From an uncultured Ruminiclostridium sp. (GTDB taxonomy: Bacteria; Bacillota; Clostridia; Oscillospirales; Ruminococcaceae), in assembly GCA_947627695.1 (NCBI GenBank), contig CANQXF010000005.1, positions 104,987-168,986 of the forward strand: a stretch of 64,000 nucleotides of DNA. Reading direction: 5' to 3'. The translations under genes and the position numbers were made by a program. The notes beneath the pieces were generated by a model, which saw only the letters and a list, made by a program, of their open reading frames with translations, had not been told where the DNA came from and made no database searches. Below, piece by piece: positions 52,001 to 60,101 of the stretch. The number at the start of each line of letters is the position of its first letter. Positions within the stretch are counted from its first letter, which is position 1.

Positions 52001-52080
52001 TTCTTGGCGGCTTCGTTTCCGTAGGTATGGAATTGGTAAAAGTCGCCTATAAGACCAATAATGTTTACTTCCCCCGCCAT
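49036..52080 (-). CDS. GHKL (Hsp90-like) ATPase with possible zinc site, paired with helicase-like protein
   Basis: 1014 residues. The N-terminal GHKL fold shows the N box ESIIRELFQNAMG, a degenerate G1 box (SYNEMGFSMEDI, where the usual form is DNGxGM) and an intact G2 box GRFGIGAKSVF, in the order of Hsp90, MutL and MORC proteins. A CAYC pair and a later CRNH about 45 residues on could bind zinc near residues 880-930. No kinase or mismatch-repair domains are seen. Its ATG shares a base with the stop of the helicase-like gene (TGATG), so the two are translationally coupled. Function unknown. Confidence 0.72.
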   Translation of the reverse strand: MAGEVNIIGLIGDFYQFHTYGNEAAKKETLERLQSLALTGQTEGTPFLEYYNDMFSGRSGFNAKINTADYPKESIIRELFQNAMGCRYSTGDIKIVADFQGNDTLVLSYNEMGFSMEDILYYLGFGMNNGDTTREGRFGIGAKSVFLNVESLAVRSNSFSFKICKDEGDKIKLESFDLNGQQFMGTRLTLQLDHGEFERIKDNFTSITEKKGDYLNMVELCFAFNRKKVMDPETDNTENPKRTLNLAVMIDGKINDLYRVQLYRKDESEPPKIRFYHNNKSLVDFLCYEYDNFVYLIPYAVANTKRESVIRLLMSKYNYFSTYELTGYIGAGSDKVIDEKLSAFFVSVPNTCITASRTGIRFDMEETVYAAFERDITAIIKEYNKFFTLDLAPSGEGFYALKPRSYAFEFFNGFMNTSRYAERVKDSFVSGISIKFPDEQEPALYNDLKQIAVKSDIREVPKEYHDDGSARREYIDEKLEVLKVSASDPSNYIVYVGYDWENEDKSEKGRVYRYDIMRNGKPYVISSDVDGNDYELYSGFSSVIGYRLPSLLENDCVKDEDALEKIFSMFDEITGGDYNLAMKYYRIHFDGNGEKYTFEISKIQVHNIKNAIDTVKRRERRFMSHQNYLDVESLMMNSFTQGKDTMTFLREIREQGGEIGFALDFNNKFRFLVYGKQFMIPSSITNRDLIEIVGDMSRLMESGVLKDRTFDFGYTAPRYNFDTEAVAELMMDFASFQETENIMSNLAISNLKFDGVALLNEKDKVVCVKKFGAPISEKERQAAFRYVILRDDLSKDEFSAMLEYIIAGSELGILQRFFNRIKDPSRIIPDQIPLKYRRAPVLSREEFDFAKELYNSIKGQSELDGYKSYFSKDINGRLYGYGACCAYCGEQGNDINTYDVVDFIIDVMTESGEKHFNFALYLCRNHIADSNGWLIKELSIGGMDPYKWLEELEKAENVPPEFFICSLKYVPHMVYDITVDAPGVGADVVAAEPKTLEFRLTPLMAAKWVIDNQE

Positions 52081-53975
52081 CAGATCAACTCCTCATAAAA
52101 TGCTTCAAGAAATTCATTGTAATCGCTTTGCAGACCGTGATGCTCAACGAGATAACGCCATACGCAGTAATCAACTCCCGCACGCTCGTTTTCGTCCGCC
52201 TCGCTCATCAGCCTGAAGCAGTCAGCTTCGCTGTGGAAGCTGTCCAGCGCTGCTCTCGCCTTGTCCCGCATAACTGCCAGCGGGTCGGACGCCATGCCTG
52301 CGCTCATTTCTTTGTATTCATCGCTGCTTTCGGGGTCGTATTTCACGGGCTTCAGTCTTCCCTCCCCGTCAAAGCAGCAGCAGCTTTCCTTCAGCGCAGT
52401 CAGCTTTTTGCCGATTATGTCTGCGGTCTTGTTCTCGGTTATGCCGTCTGGAACGTCGAACGCCGTCTTTACTGCGTCTCTTCCGTAGCAAAGGGACAGC
52501 TTTGCTCTGTCCGCCGTGGTGTGGAGATTGTATTTCGCAGACATTTTGCCGAAGAATGCGGCGTCGTTCTGCTCGGCTCCCTCAAGCTCATACAGCATTG
52601 ACGCCAGCATTTTTTCAGCGCCGTCAATGAACATATAAATGTTTCTTCCCGGAACGCCGAAGTTGTAGCCCTCGCAGAAGTTCAGCGCCAGAGGTCCTTT
52701 TAACATTCTTCCGTCAAACTCGTCCGTTTCGTCACGGAAAATTATAAATTCAGGGTCGATAAAGCCGTCGGAGCCGCTTTGCTTGTATCTGCGGTGCAGT
52801 ATCAGCGGGTGGTCGGGCAATTCGTAGTTGATAACGTGGGTTATCTTTTTCAGACGTCCGCACTGTTCGTCCTGATTGTCGGGAGAAAGCACTATGCGGA
52901 TATTGCTGTCATTTTCCGCCTTGAAATATCTTAAAGTATGCTCAATGCCGTAAATGCCCGTTTTTCTCACAGAGGTTATCTTCCCCAGATTTACAAGGGA
53001 GGAGCAAAGCACTCTGTAAACGTAATCCAAAGTCTTTTCAGATGAGAAATAGGTTATTACGCGGTTTTCAGGGTTTTCCAGCAGTCTGTTCAGCTCGTCA
53101 AGATATGCGCCCAGCTTGGTGTCGTAATTTTTGAGCTGAGTTACTGTATCGTCGTCGTAATGCTCGTCGATATACAGCTTGCGCATATCCAGAGTAAGCT
53201 CCTCGAAAATGTTTCCGCCGTAGTGGTAAACGGTGGAGTGAGGCTGTCTTGCCCGTTCTTTCAGCACGTCGTCGTTCACCTTGTAGGTGACCGTTCTTAT
53301 CTTTGGCGGGGAAAGCGTTTCCTTTCCGTAATAGCGCATATACGGCGTGGAAAGGGTGAAGGCTATTGTTCCCTCGTCGGGAATGTTGGCTTCAAAATAC
53401 GCAGCCTGTTCTGCGTCATTAAGAAACTTTCTCGGCAGCTCCGTCAGCTTTTCCGCCGCAGTGCGGCTGTCGGGAAGATACGGCGCAAATACCGCAAGAC
53501 GCTTTGTCTTTAAATCAAAGCCCTCAAGGATAAGGTCGGTGTTTATACCCGTTTCGGAAAGTCCGCCGTCGATTATCACAAGATCCCACACAAGTCCAGC
53601 CTGCTTTATTTTATCAAAAATGGGATTTGTTCCCGCTTCCTCGTGAGTAATGTAAAGATTGCTCAGCTTGGGAGCAAAGTGATTTATGCTGTGGTCGTTG
53701 GAGGTTATGAATTTGAAATCAGCCCCGATACCTGTCAATATCGTCCTGTACCACGCATACATAAGATTTTGTTTTGTGATTATCAGTATGCTTGGGTCGT
53801 TCCTGCCGTCCATAACGTTCAGTATGGCAAGCTGAGCCTTTCCCAGCTTGTCGTTGCCCTGCTCGTCCATCGAGATGACGCAGCCGAACTTTTCCAGCTT
53901 CTGCATAAACGCCTTGTTCATCACGTTAAGGGGGATTTTATCCAGAACTATCCCCTTTATTTCCGCCTGACTCAT
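52080..53975 (-). CDS. Degenerate SNF2-like helicase
   Basis: 631 residues from the ATG at 53975 (GGGAG 10 bases upstream). The fold of a SNF2 helicase can be followed: DEQG then LGKAQLAIL in place of DExGxGKT, ILIITKQNLMYAWYRTI as motif Ia, WDLVIIDGGLS in place of a DEAH box, VITYFSSEKTLDYVYRVL as motif IV, and HVINYELPDHPLILHRRY where motifs V and VI should be. The catalytic Glu, the Walker A Thr and the Arg finger all look replaced, so ATP hydrolysis is doubtful. About 230 extra residues follow. It heads a unit with the GHKL ATPase. Confidence 0.68.
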   Translation of the reverse strand: MSQAEIKGIVLDKIPLNVMNKAFMQKLEKFGCVISMDEQGNDKLGKAQLAILNVMDGRNDPSILIITKQNLMYAWYRTILTGIGADFKFITSNDHSINHFAPKLSNLYITHEEAGTNPIFDKIKQAGLVWDLVIIDGGLSETGINTDLILEGFDLKTKRLAVFAPYLPDSRTAAEKLTELPRKFLNDAEQAAYFEANIPDEGTIAFTLSTPYMRYYGKETLSPPKIRTVTYKVNDDVLKERARQPHSTVYHYGGNIFEELTLDMRKLYIDEHYDDDTVTQLKNYDTKLGAYLDELNRLLENPENRVITYFSSEKTLDYVYRVLCSSLVNLGKITSVRKTGIYGIEHTLRYFKAENDSNIRIVLSPDNQDEQCGRLKKITHVINYELPDHPLILHRRYKQSGSDGFIDPEFIIFRDETDEFDGRMLKGPLALNFCEGYNFGVPGRNIYMFIDGAEKMLASMLYELEGAEQNDAAFFGKMSAKYNLHTTADRAKLSLCYGRDAVKTAFDVPDGITENKTADIIGKKLTALKESCCCFDGEGRLKPVKYDPESSDEYKEMSAGMASDPLAVMRDKARAALDSFHSEADCFRLMSEADENERAGVDYCVWRYLVEHHGLQSDYNEFLEAFYEELI

Positions 53976-54100
53976 ATTAAGATCGCTCCCGCCCTTCGTT
54001 AAGATAATGAGGGGGACATTTCCCCGCAAAACCGTTTTTTGCCGCTGTTTATGGAATTTTACCAAAAACAGGGCAGGGTAACCGATTTTTATACACTATA

Positions 54101-54129
54101 ATTATAATACATTTTTCAATTTTTTACAA
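54101..54129 (-). promoter_or_regulatory. Promoter of the helicase/GHKL operon
   Basis: Minus strand: TTGTAA (54129-54124), 17-base spacer, TATAAT (54106-54101), in a very AT-rich patch. The leader to 53975 is about 120 bases and includes a small GGGGA/TCCCC hairpin. Confidence 0.6.
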
Positions 54130-54208
54130 CACTTTATTGATAATTTTTTTCATTTTATATCGAATAATTTTGACAATACTGATGTGAAAGGTAATTTTTC
54201 CCGAAAAA

Positions 54209-54267
54209 CAGCGCCGTGAAGCTTACGGCGCTGAAAAAATTATGAGGGAGCTTTTACAAGCTCCCTC
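54209..54267. terminator. Double hairpin terminator between the gpmI and helicase units
   Basis: GAGGGAGCTT/AAGCTCCCTC (54244-54267) is followed on the minus strand by ATAATTTTTT and then by a second hairpin CAGCGCCGT/ACGGCGCTG (54209-54233) with its own T-run. It ends the glycolytic operon. The remaining 53976-54273 sequence holds only the promoter described. Confidence 0.85.
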
Positions 54268-54273
54268 TCAGTG

Positions 54274-55854
54274 TTATATCATAGCTTCTTCCCAGCAATC
54301 GGGGGCGGTAAGTCCGAACATTTTCGCAACGGTGGGGGCAATATTTGCAAGACCGTAGCTGTCGGAGGGCTTTATCTCGTAATGCACGTCCTTGTCGTAG
54401 ATGATGAAGGGAACGGGGTTCAGGGAGTGAGCAGTCCTTACGGCTATCTCGCCTTTCTTGTTCTTTTCAAGCATCTCGTCCGCGTTGCCGTGGTCGGCGG
54501 TGACGAGCATTGTCACTCCACATTCGTCACATACTGCTTTCAGCCTTGTAAGTCCAAGATCAACGCTTTCCACGCCGATTATGGTGCTGTCAAGGCTTCC
54601 CGTGTGTCCAACCATATCGCCGTTGGGGAAGTTGCAGCGGATAAAGTCGTATTCTCCGCTTCTTATCACTTCTATCAGGTCGTCGGTTATCTCGGCGGAT
54701 TTCATCCACGGGCGCTGGTCAAAGCTAACCTTGTCGGAGGGTATCTCCTTGAAGGTCTCCAGCTCGTCGCTGAATTTTGCGCTTCTGTTGCCGTTCCAGA
54801 AGTAGGTGACGTGACCGTACTTCTGAGTTTCGGAAACGGCGTACTGCTTGTAGCCGTTGGCAACCAGCAATTCAGAGAGTGTATTCTTTATTTCGGGGGG
54901 ATTTACAAGATAGCGTCTGGGCAATTTCAGGTCGCCGTCGTACTGTAACATTCCCGCATATACAACGTCTAACTTTTCACCTCTGTCAAAGTGGGTGAAT
55001 ACTTCGTCGTCAAACGCCATGGAAAGCTCTATGGCTCTGTCGCCTCTGAAGTTGAACAAAACTACGCTGTCCTTGGGGTTTATCTTTCCCACAGGCTCGC
55101 CGTTTTCCGCAATAACGAATGCGGGGAGGTCCTGGTCGATAACGCCCTCGTTCTCGGCACGGTAGGTCTCTATCGCTTTGGCGGCGGAATCAAACTGTCT
55201 GCCCTCGCCTTTGACGTGAGTGTTCCAGCCCAGCTCTACCATTTTCCAGTCCGCCTGATAGCGGTCCATAGTGACCTTCATTCTGCCGCCGCCGCTGGCT
55301 ATCCTTCCGTCAAAATCAGCGCCGTTAAGCTCCGTCAGCTTGTTTTCAAGCTGTTCAACGTAAGTCAGGGCGCTGGTGGCGGGAACGTCGCGTCCGTCCA
55401 GCAGGATATGTACGCGGGCTTTTTTCACCCCGTCCTTTTTGGCTCTTTCAAGCATATTCAGCAGGTGAGAGATGTTGGAATGTACGTTGCCATCGGAGAG
55501 AAGTCCGATAAAGTGGAGGGTGGAGCCGTTTTGCTTTACGTTGCCAATGACCTCCTGCCAGCTTTCGGAATCGTACATTTTGCCGCTTTCGATAGACTCG
55601 TTCACCAGCTTTGCGCCTTGGGAGTATATCTGTCCGCAGCCGATGGCGTTGTGTCCCACTTCGCTGTTGCCCATATCGTCGTCGGTGGGAAGTCCCACTG
55701 CTCCGCCGTGAGCCTTTAAGCGGGTATTGGGGCAGTTTTTCAGCATCCAGTCAAGGGTAGGGGTGTTGGCAAGGGTGACAGCGTCGCCAAGACCCGTCTT
55801 TGAAAAGCCAACGCCGTCCATTACTACGAGCAGGATAGGTTTTTTTGCTTTCAT
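54274..55854 (-). CDS. gpmI: Phosphoglycerate mutase, 2,3-bisphosphoglycerate-independent
   Basis: 526 residues. The catalytic Ser lies in DDMGNSEVGHNAIG; metal-site segments include LSDGNVHSN, LLDGRDVP, FNFRGDRAIE and VTADHGNADEM. It interconverts 3- and 2-phosphoglycerate with Mn2+. It is the last gene of the glycolytic group. Confidence 0.95.
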   Translation of the reverse strand: MKAKKPILLVVMDGVGFSKTGLGDAVTLANTPTLDWMLKNCPNTRLKAHGGAVGLPTDDDMGNSEVGHNAIGCGQIYSQGAKLVNESIESGKMYDSESWQEVIGNVKQNGSTLHFIGLLSDGNVHSNISHLLNMLERAKKDGVKKARVHILLDGRDVPATSALTYVEQLENKLTELNGADFDGRIASGGGRMKVTMDRYQADWKMVELGWNTHVKGEGRQFDSAAKAIETYRAENEGVIDQDLPAFVIAENGEPVGKINPKDSVVLFNFRGDRAIELSMAFDDEVFTHFDRGEKLDVVYAGMLQYDGDLKLPRRYLVNPPEIKNTLSELLVANGYKQYAVSETQKYGHVTYFWNGNRSAKFSDELETFKEIPSDKVSFDQRPWMKSAEITDDLIEVIRSGEYDFIRCNFPNGDMVGHTGSLDSTIIGVESVDLGLTRLKAVCDECGVTMLVTADHGNADEMLEKNKKGEIAVRTAHSLNPVPFIIYDKDVHYEIKPSDSYGLANIAPTVAKMFGLTAPDCWEEAMI

Positions 55855-55889
55855 ATATGTTTTCTCCTGAATAATAAAATTGATAATGT

Positions 55890-56003
55890 ACAGTTGACAG
55901 TTGATAATTGTGGAGTTTTGCTTCGCAAAATAATTAAAAATTTTAAATCAATCGCCAAAGGCGATACCTCAATTGTCCACTGTCCACTGTCAATTGTCAA
56001 CTG
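55890..56003. repeat. Palindromic intergenic repeat with CAGTTGACAGTTGA ends
   Basis: CAGTTGACAGTTGATAATTG (55891-55910) is the imperfect inverse of the right end (CAATTGTCCACTGTCCACTG at 55970-55989 and a further partial copy to 56003). Inside are three small hairpins: TTTTGC-TTC-GCAAAA (55916-55930), an AT-rich TTAAAAATTTTAA (about 55934-55946) and ATCGCC-AAA-GGCGAT (55951-55965). It fills most of the tpiA-gpmI gap and has no coding signal. Confidence 0.75.
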
Positions 56004-56009
56004 CTAAGG

Positions 56010-56774
56010 TCAGCCTGCCGCCTTTACGATAGTGGCAAAGTCGGGAGCCTTCAGGCTTGCGCCGCCGATAAGTCCGCCGTCTATGTTCTCCTTAGCAAGC
56101 AGTTCAGCAGCATTGCCTGCGTTCATAGAGCCGCCGTACTGAATGGAAACTGCGTCTGCAACTTCCTTTCCGTAAAGAGCCGCCAGCTTTTCACGGATAA
56201 AGGCGCATACCTCCTCAGCCTGCTCAGTGGTAGCGGTCTTGCCCGTTCCTATCGCCCATACGGGTTCGTATGCGATGACGCACTTTTTCATATCCTCGGC
56301 GGAAACGTCAAAGAAGTCCAGCTTTATCTGACGGCCTACCACCTCTTCGGTGATGTTGCATTCACGCTCCCACAAAAGCTCGCCTACGCAAACGATAGGC
56401 TTCAGCCCTGCGGCAAGGGCGGCTTTTGTTCTCTTATTCACAGTCTCGTCGGTTTCGCCGAAATACTGTCTGCGCTCGCTGTGACCGATTATAACGTATT
56501 CAACGCCCATTTCAGTGAGCATATCCGCAGAAATTTCGCCTGTGAATGCGCCTGATTTTTCAAAGTGGCAGTTCTCGGCTCCCACCTTTATATTCGTTCC
56601 CTCGGTGAGAGAAAGAGCAGTCTCAAGATTGGTGTAGGGCACGCAGATAACTACTTCGCAGCCTGCGTCGGCTACCAGAGGCTTCATAGCCTCGATAAGC
56701 TCTTTTGCCTCGGGTCTTGTTTTGTTCATTTTCCAGTTGCCTGCGATAACGGCTTTTCTCAGTGCTTTATTCAT
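56010..56774 (-). CDS. tpiA: Triosephosphate isomerase
   Basis: 254 residues. AGNWKMNKT carries the substrate Asn and Lys, VIIGHSERRQYFGE the catalytic His, AYEPVWAIGTGKTAT the catalytic Glu with the flexible loop, and GGASL the phosphate site. It interconverts dihydroxyacetone phosphate and glyceraldehyde 3-phosphate. Confidence 0.96.
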   Translation of the reverse strand: MNKALRKAVIAGNWKMNKTRPEAKELIEAMKPLVADAGCEVVICVPYTNLETALSLTEGTNIKVGAENCHFEKSGAFTGEISADMLTEMGVEYVIIGHSERRQYFGETDETVNKRTKAALAAGLKPIVCVGELLWERECNITEEVVGRQIKLDFFDVSAEDMKKCVIAYEPVWAIGTGKTATTEQAEEVCAFIREKLAALYGKEVADAVSIQYGGSMNAGNAAELLAKENIDGGLIGGASLKAPDFATIVKAAG

Positions 56775-56803
56775 ATCTGTCAGCGTGTAAACGCTTCCTC
56801 CTT

Positions 56804-57292
56804 TTACTTATTCTCGTTGGTTATCAGGGGGTTGTCGGGGTTCAGCTGATTGTACGCCTCTATCAGCTTTCTCACGGGAACGCCCTCGATAGTCATTTCA
56901 TCATATCCGCAGTCGGAGATCTCAACGCCTTTCAGATCGGCGCTCTTTATCTTCGTGTACTTCATATCCACACGCTCGATAAGGCTGTTGGAAAGGGTCA
57001 TATCAAACATATGAGTCCCCTCCATAGAAAGCTCGTCTATTGAGGTTTCCCTCAGGTCCACAAGGTGGAATTTTGCGCCGCGCATACTCATATCGCTCAG
57101 CTTTGCCTTTTCCATATTGACGTTTTTCAGGCTCGCCCTTTCCCACAAGGCGTCGTGCATCTCGGTGCCTTCCATAAAGCACTCTGACATTTCGCTGTTG
57201 ATAAAGGCGCAGCGGGCGATCTCAGCGTTTTTGAACGTGCAGGTACACATAAAGTCGATTTCTTTTCTTTGGATCTCTTCTATCTTCTCCAT
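56804..57292 (-). CDS. Pentapeptide-repeat-like protein within the glycolytic operon
   Basis: 162 residues from the ATG at 57292 (GAGGAG 8 bases upstream). It consists of loose five-residue steps such as CTFKNAEIARCAFINSEMSE and ASLKNVNMEKAKLSDMSMRG, with many Met residues, suggesting a right-handed beta helix. The central hydrophobic position is less regular than in classic pentapeptide repeats. It lies between pgk and tpiA on the same strand, which is not a standard member of this operon. Function unknown. Confidence 0.75.
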   Translation of the reverse strand: MEKIEEIQRKEIDFMCTCTFKNAEIARCAFINSEMSECFMEGTEMHDALWERASLKNVNMEKAKLSDMSMRGAKFHLVDLRETSIDELSMEGTHMFDMTLSNSLIERVDMKYTKIKSADLKGVEISDCGYDEMTIEGVPVRKLIEAYNQLNPDNPLITNENK

Positions 57293-57336
57293 AACAAGAA
57301 GCTCCTCTCTGCGAGTAAACAATGTATATGGGGAAA

Positions 57337-57363
57337 GCAGGCGGGGTCAAGCCCCTCGCCTGC
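57337..57363 (-). other. Hairpin between pgk and the pentapeptide-like gene
   Basis: GCAGGC-GAGGGG pairs with CCCCGCCTGC around a TTGA loop in the 103-base gap. There is no T-run after it, so it looks like an mRNA processing or stabilising hairpin rather than a terminator. Confidence 0.55.
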
Positions 57364-57395
57364 CGTCCACCGGTTTTGCGGAAATTCCGCCTGTT

Positions 57396-58616
57396 TTACT
57401 TATCCTCTACAACGGCGATACCGGGGAGGACCTTGCCCTCAAGGTATTCAAGAGATGCGCCGCCGCCTGTGGAGATATGGCTCATCTTGTCGGCAAAGCC
57501 AAGCTGCATAACGGCAGCCGCACTGTCGCCGCCGCCGATAACGGTGGTAGCGTCTGTGTCAGCAAGCGCCTGTGCAACGGCGATAGTTCCCTTTGCAAGA
57601 ACGGGGTTCTCAAACACGCCCATAGGTCCGTTCCAAACAACGGTCTTTGCGTTCTTTACTTCGTTTGCGAACAGCTCCATAGTCTTGGGTCCGATGTCAA
57701 GTCCCATCATATCTGCGGGGATCTTGTCAGCGTCTACCACTGAAACCTCTATCTCTGCGTCAATGGGGTCGGGGAACGCTTTTGCGATAGTGGCGTCAAC
57801 GGGCAGGAGCAGCTTTTTGCCAAGGGTCTTTGCCTTTTCTATCATTTCCTTGCAGTAATCCAGCTTTTCGTCGTCAACAAGAGAAGTTCCTATCTCGCAG
57901 CCCTGAGCCTTCAGGAAGGTGTAAGCCATACCGCCGCCTATAATGAGGGTATCGCACTTTTCCAGCAGGTTGGAGATAACGTTCAGCTTGTCTGCTACCT
58001 TTGCGCCGCCGAGAATTGCTACGAAAGGACGAACGGGGTTTTCAACTGCGTTGCCGAGAAATTCTATTTCCTTGTTCATCAGGTAACCAACAGCGGTCTC
58101 CTTGACGAATTTTGCAACGCCTGCGGTCGATGCGTGAGCTCTGTGAGCAGAACCGAATGCGTCCATAACGAATACTTCGTTGTGTACCAGGTCGCCCAAC
58201 TCCTTGGAAAATTCTTCGCCGTTCTTGGTCTCTTCATTTCCGCGGAAGCGTGTGTTTTCAAGAACGACTATCTCGCCGTCCTGCATTTCGGCAACTGCCT
58301 TCTTGGCGTTTTCGCCTACAACTGTGTCGTCCTTGGCGAAGGTCACCTTGGTGTTTACCAGCTCAGCCAGTCTGTCGGCGGCGGGCTTGAGGGAGAATTT
58401 GTCCTCAGGACCGTTCTTGGGCTTGCCGAGGTGAGAGCAGAGAACTATCCTTGCTCCGTTTTCAACCAGCTTGTTGATGGTGGGGAGTGCGGCGACGATT
58501 CTGTTATCGTTGGTGATAACGCCGTCCTTCAGGGGCACGTTGAAGTCCACACGGACAAGGACGTATCTGCCCTTTACATTGATGTCTTCTACGTTTTTCT
58601 TGTTGAGCTTGCTCAT
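57396..58616 (-). CDS. pgk: Phosphoglycerate kinase
   Basis: 406 residues. Start [17 protein letters not shown], then [16 protein letters not shown] and [14 protein letters not shown], and the C-terminal GPMGVFE with GGGDSAAAV and [13 protein letters not shown]. It makes ATP from 1,3-bisphosphoglycerate. First gene of the glycolytic operon, with its own promoter at 58664-58692. Glyceraldehyde-3-phosphate dehydrogenase, often upstream, is not here. Confidence 0.96.
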   Translation of the reverse strand: MSKLNKKNVEDINVKGRYVLVRVDFNVPLKDGVITNDNRIVAALPTINKLVENGARIVLCSHLGKPKNGPEDKFSLKPAADRLAELVNTKVTFAKDDTVVGENAKKAVAEMQDGEIVVLENTRFRGNEETKNGEEFSKELGDLVHNEVFVMDAFGSAHRAHASTAGVAKFVKETAVGYLMNKEIEFLGNAVENPVRPFVAILGGAKVADKLNVISNLLEKCDTLIIGGGMAYTFLKAQGCEIGTSLVDDEKLDYCKEMIEKAKTLGKKLLLPVDATIAKAFPDPIDAEIEVSVVDADKIPADMMGLDIGPKTMELFANEVKNAKTVVWNGPMGVFENPVLAKGTIAVAQALADTDATTVIGGGDSAAAVMQLGFADKMSHISTGGGASLEYLEGKVLPGIAVVEDK

Positions 58617-58663
58617 TTTCAGTACCTTCCTTTTATGAAAAAATAATAATTAACGCTTATACT

Positions 58664-58692
58664 ATTGTAACAGAAATTTGTACTTATTTCAA
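58664..58692 (-). promoter_or_regulatory. Promoter of pgk
   Basis: Minus strand: TTGAAA (58692-58687), 17-base spacer, TACAAT (58669-58664), about 48 bases before the pgk start. Confidence 0.8.
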
Positions 58693-58819
58693 GAGGATTT
58701 TAGGTAAAATTTTGAAAAATAAGCGAATTTTGATAGTACGGATAAAAAAGTAAAAGCAGACGGGGTCGTCTGCTTTGTGTTGGGTGGGGGGGGTGGATCG
58801 GGGGTAGATAAACGGGAAT

Positions 58820-59167
58820 TTATATATTGAAAACACCTTTTGAATATTCAGCCCAACCGCCTGTAATAAAAATACATATGATAGCAAGAATTATGTACAA
58901 TGCAATAGGCAGTAGTAAATACAGCTTTCCTTTTTTCATAGTTTTACGAAAGATATAGATATTTGAAGGTAATGCCAAAGCGATCCATATTAGAAGTTCA
59001 ATACACCCTAATAGAATGGAAACATCTTTCTCTGAACCTAAATCATAACTATAACCTTTAGAATGTCCGGTTATATCAAGAAAAATCCAACCAAAACAAA
59101 TAGGAAATGAAAATGCGATAAAACTTGTCCAAAGAAAATTCAGGCAGTATATGATCTTATTTTTCAA
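58820..59167 (-). CDS. Small three-helix membrane protein, AT-rich
   Basis: 115 residues with three hydrophobic segments (FLWTSFIAFSFPICFGWIF, CIELLIWIALALPSNIYIF, LYLLLPIALYIILAIICIF). The start is a TTG at 59167, 7 bases after GGGGGAAAA. The DNA is much richer in A and T than the genes on either side, which suggests recent acquisition. No family recognised. The 58700-58819 stretch next to it holds a G-run (GGGTGGGGGGGGTGG) and no gene. Confidence 0.6.
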   Translation of the reverse strand: MKNKIIYCLNFLWTSFIAFSFPICFGWIFLDITGHSKGYSYDLGSEKDVSILLGCIELLIWIALALPSNIYIFRKTMKKGKLYLLLPIALYIILAIICIFITGGWAEYSKGVFNI

Positions 59168-59208
59168 ACTTTTCCCCCAGTAAATTTCGATTTATCTTCC
59201 CGTCCCTT

Positions 59209-60078
59209 TTATCTCCTCGGTTTCCCCTTGATAATAACTCCGATAAACTTAGATCCTGCGTTGCTGGCAACGACGTAGCCGCATTCCTCCTGCATAACAA
59301 GATCCCTGCCGCACTTTTTCGCCATTGTTTTTCTGAAAAGCTCCTCCATTTCGGGGGCGGTAGTGGTGAGGATATGCCAGGGAGTTTCGGGTATCATCTG
59401 CTCGTAGATGTAGTCCACCGCCGCTAAAACAGCGGCTTTTTCACCTCTGCATTTTTTCAGCACCTTGCTTTCCCCGTCGATAAGGGAAATAACAGGCTTC
59501 AGCGCCAGCATTTCGCCTAAAAATGCTGCCGCCGCGCTTATTCTGCCCGACTTTTTCATATGCCTAAGGTTAAAGCCGATTATGTATATCTCGCAGCAGT
59601 TGAACCAGTCCTCCATAAAGCCCAGGACCATTTCACAGCTTGCGCCCGCCTCCAGCTTTTTCGCTCCCTCCACAATAGGATAGCCGTAGCCCAGAGAATA
59701 GCAGTGGCTGTCCACAACGTGAATTTTCGTTTTGCCGAGAGCGCCGCTTTCACGCAGGTTCTTTTCCGCCTGGACTGCGTTTGCGTAGGTCTGGGAGCCT
59801 GTGGAGTTTATAAGTACCACGATAACGTCCTCCCAGCCCTCCGCCGCACATTCCTTAAACTTTTCCTCAAAGCGGAAAACAGTTATCTGGCTCGTTTTGG
59901 GGAGAAATTCGGATTTGTCGATAAGGTCGTAAAACTCGTGATTTGTAACGGTCTGGCGCTCGATAAGCGTTTGGTCGCCCAGAGTTACCTCAAAGCTCAT
60001 AATGTCGATATTGTAGCGTGCCTCGTCCTCCTTGGAGATGTCGCAGCCGCTGTCCGTGATTATTTTTACCTTTGGCAT
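59209..60078 (-). CDS. DegV family fatty-acid-binding protein
   Basis: 289 residues. Start with the typical KIITDSGCDISKED, then LPKTSQITVFRF, VLINSTGSQTYANA and RHMKKSGRISAAAAFLG, the residues that cradle a fatty acid. DegV/FakB proteins present fatty acids to a kinase (FakA), which is not in the window. Short spacing to trmL downstream-to-upstream (about 24 bases) suggests co-transcription. Confidence 0.9.
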   Translation of the reverse strand: MPKVKIITDSGCDISKEDEARYNIDIMSFEVTLGDQTLIERQTVTNHEFYDLIDKSEFLPKTSQITVFRFEEKFKECAAEGWEDVIVVLINSTGSQTYANAVQAEKNLRESGALGKTKIHVVDSHCYSLGYGYPIVEGAKKLEAGASCEMVLGFMEDWFNCCEIYIIGFNLRHMKKSGRISAAAAFLGEMLALKPVISLIDGESKVLKKCRGEKAAVLAAVDYIYEQMIPETPWHILTTTAPEMEELFRKTMAKKCGRDLVMQEECGYVVASNAGSKFIGVIIKGKPRR

Positions 60079-60101
60079 AGCGTTGTTTCCTTTCTTTCGT
60101 T

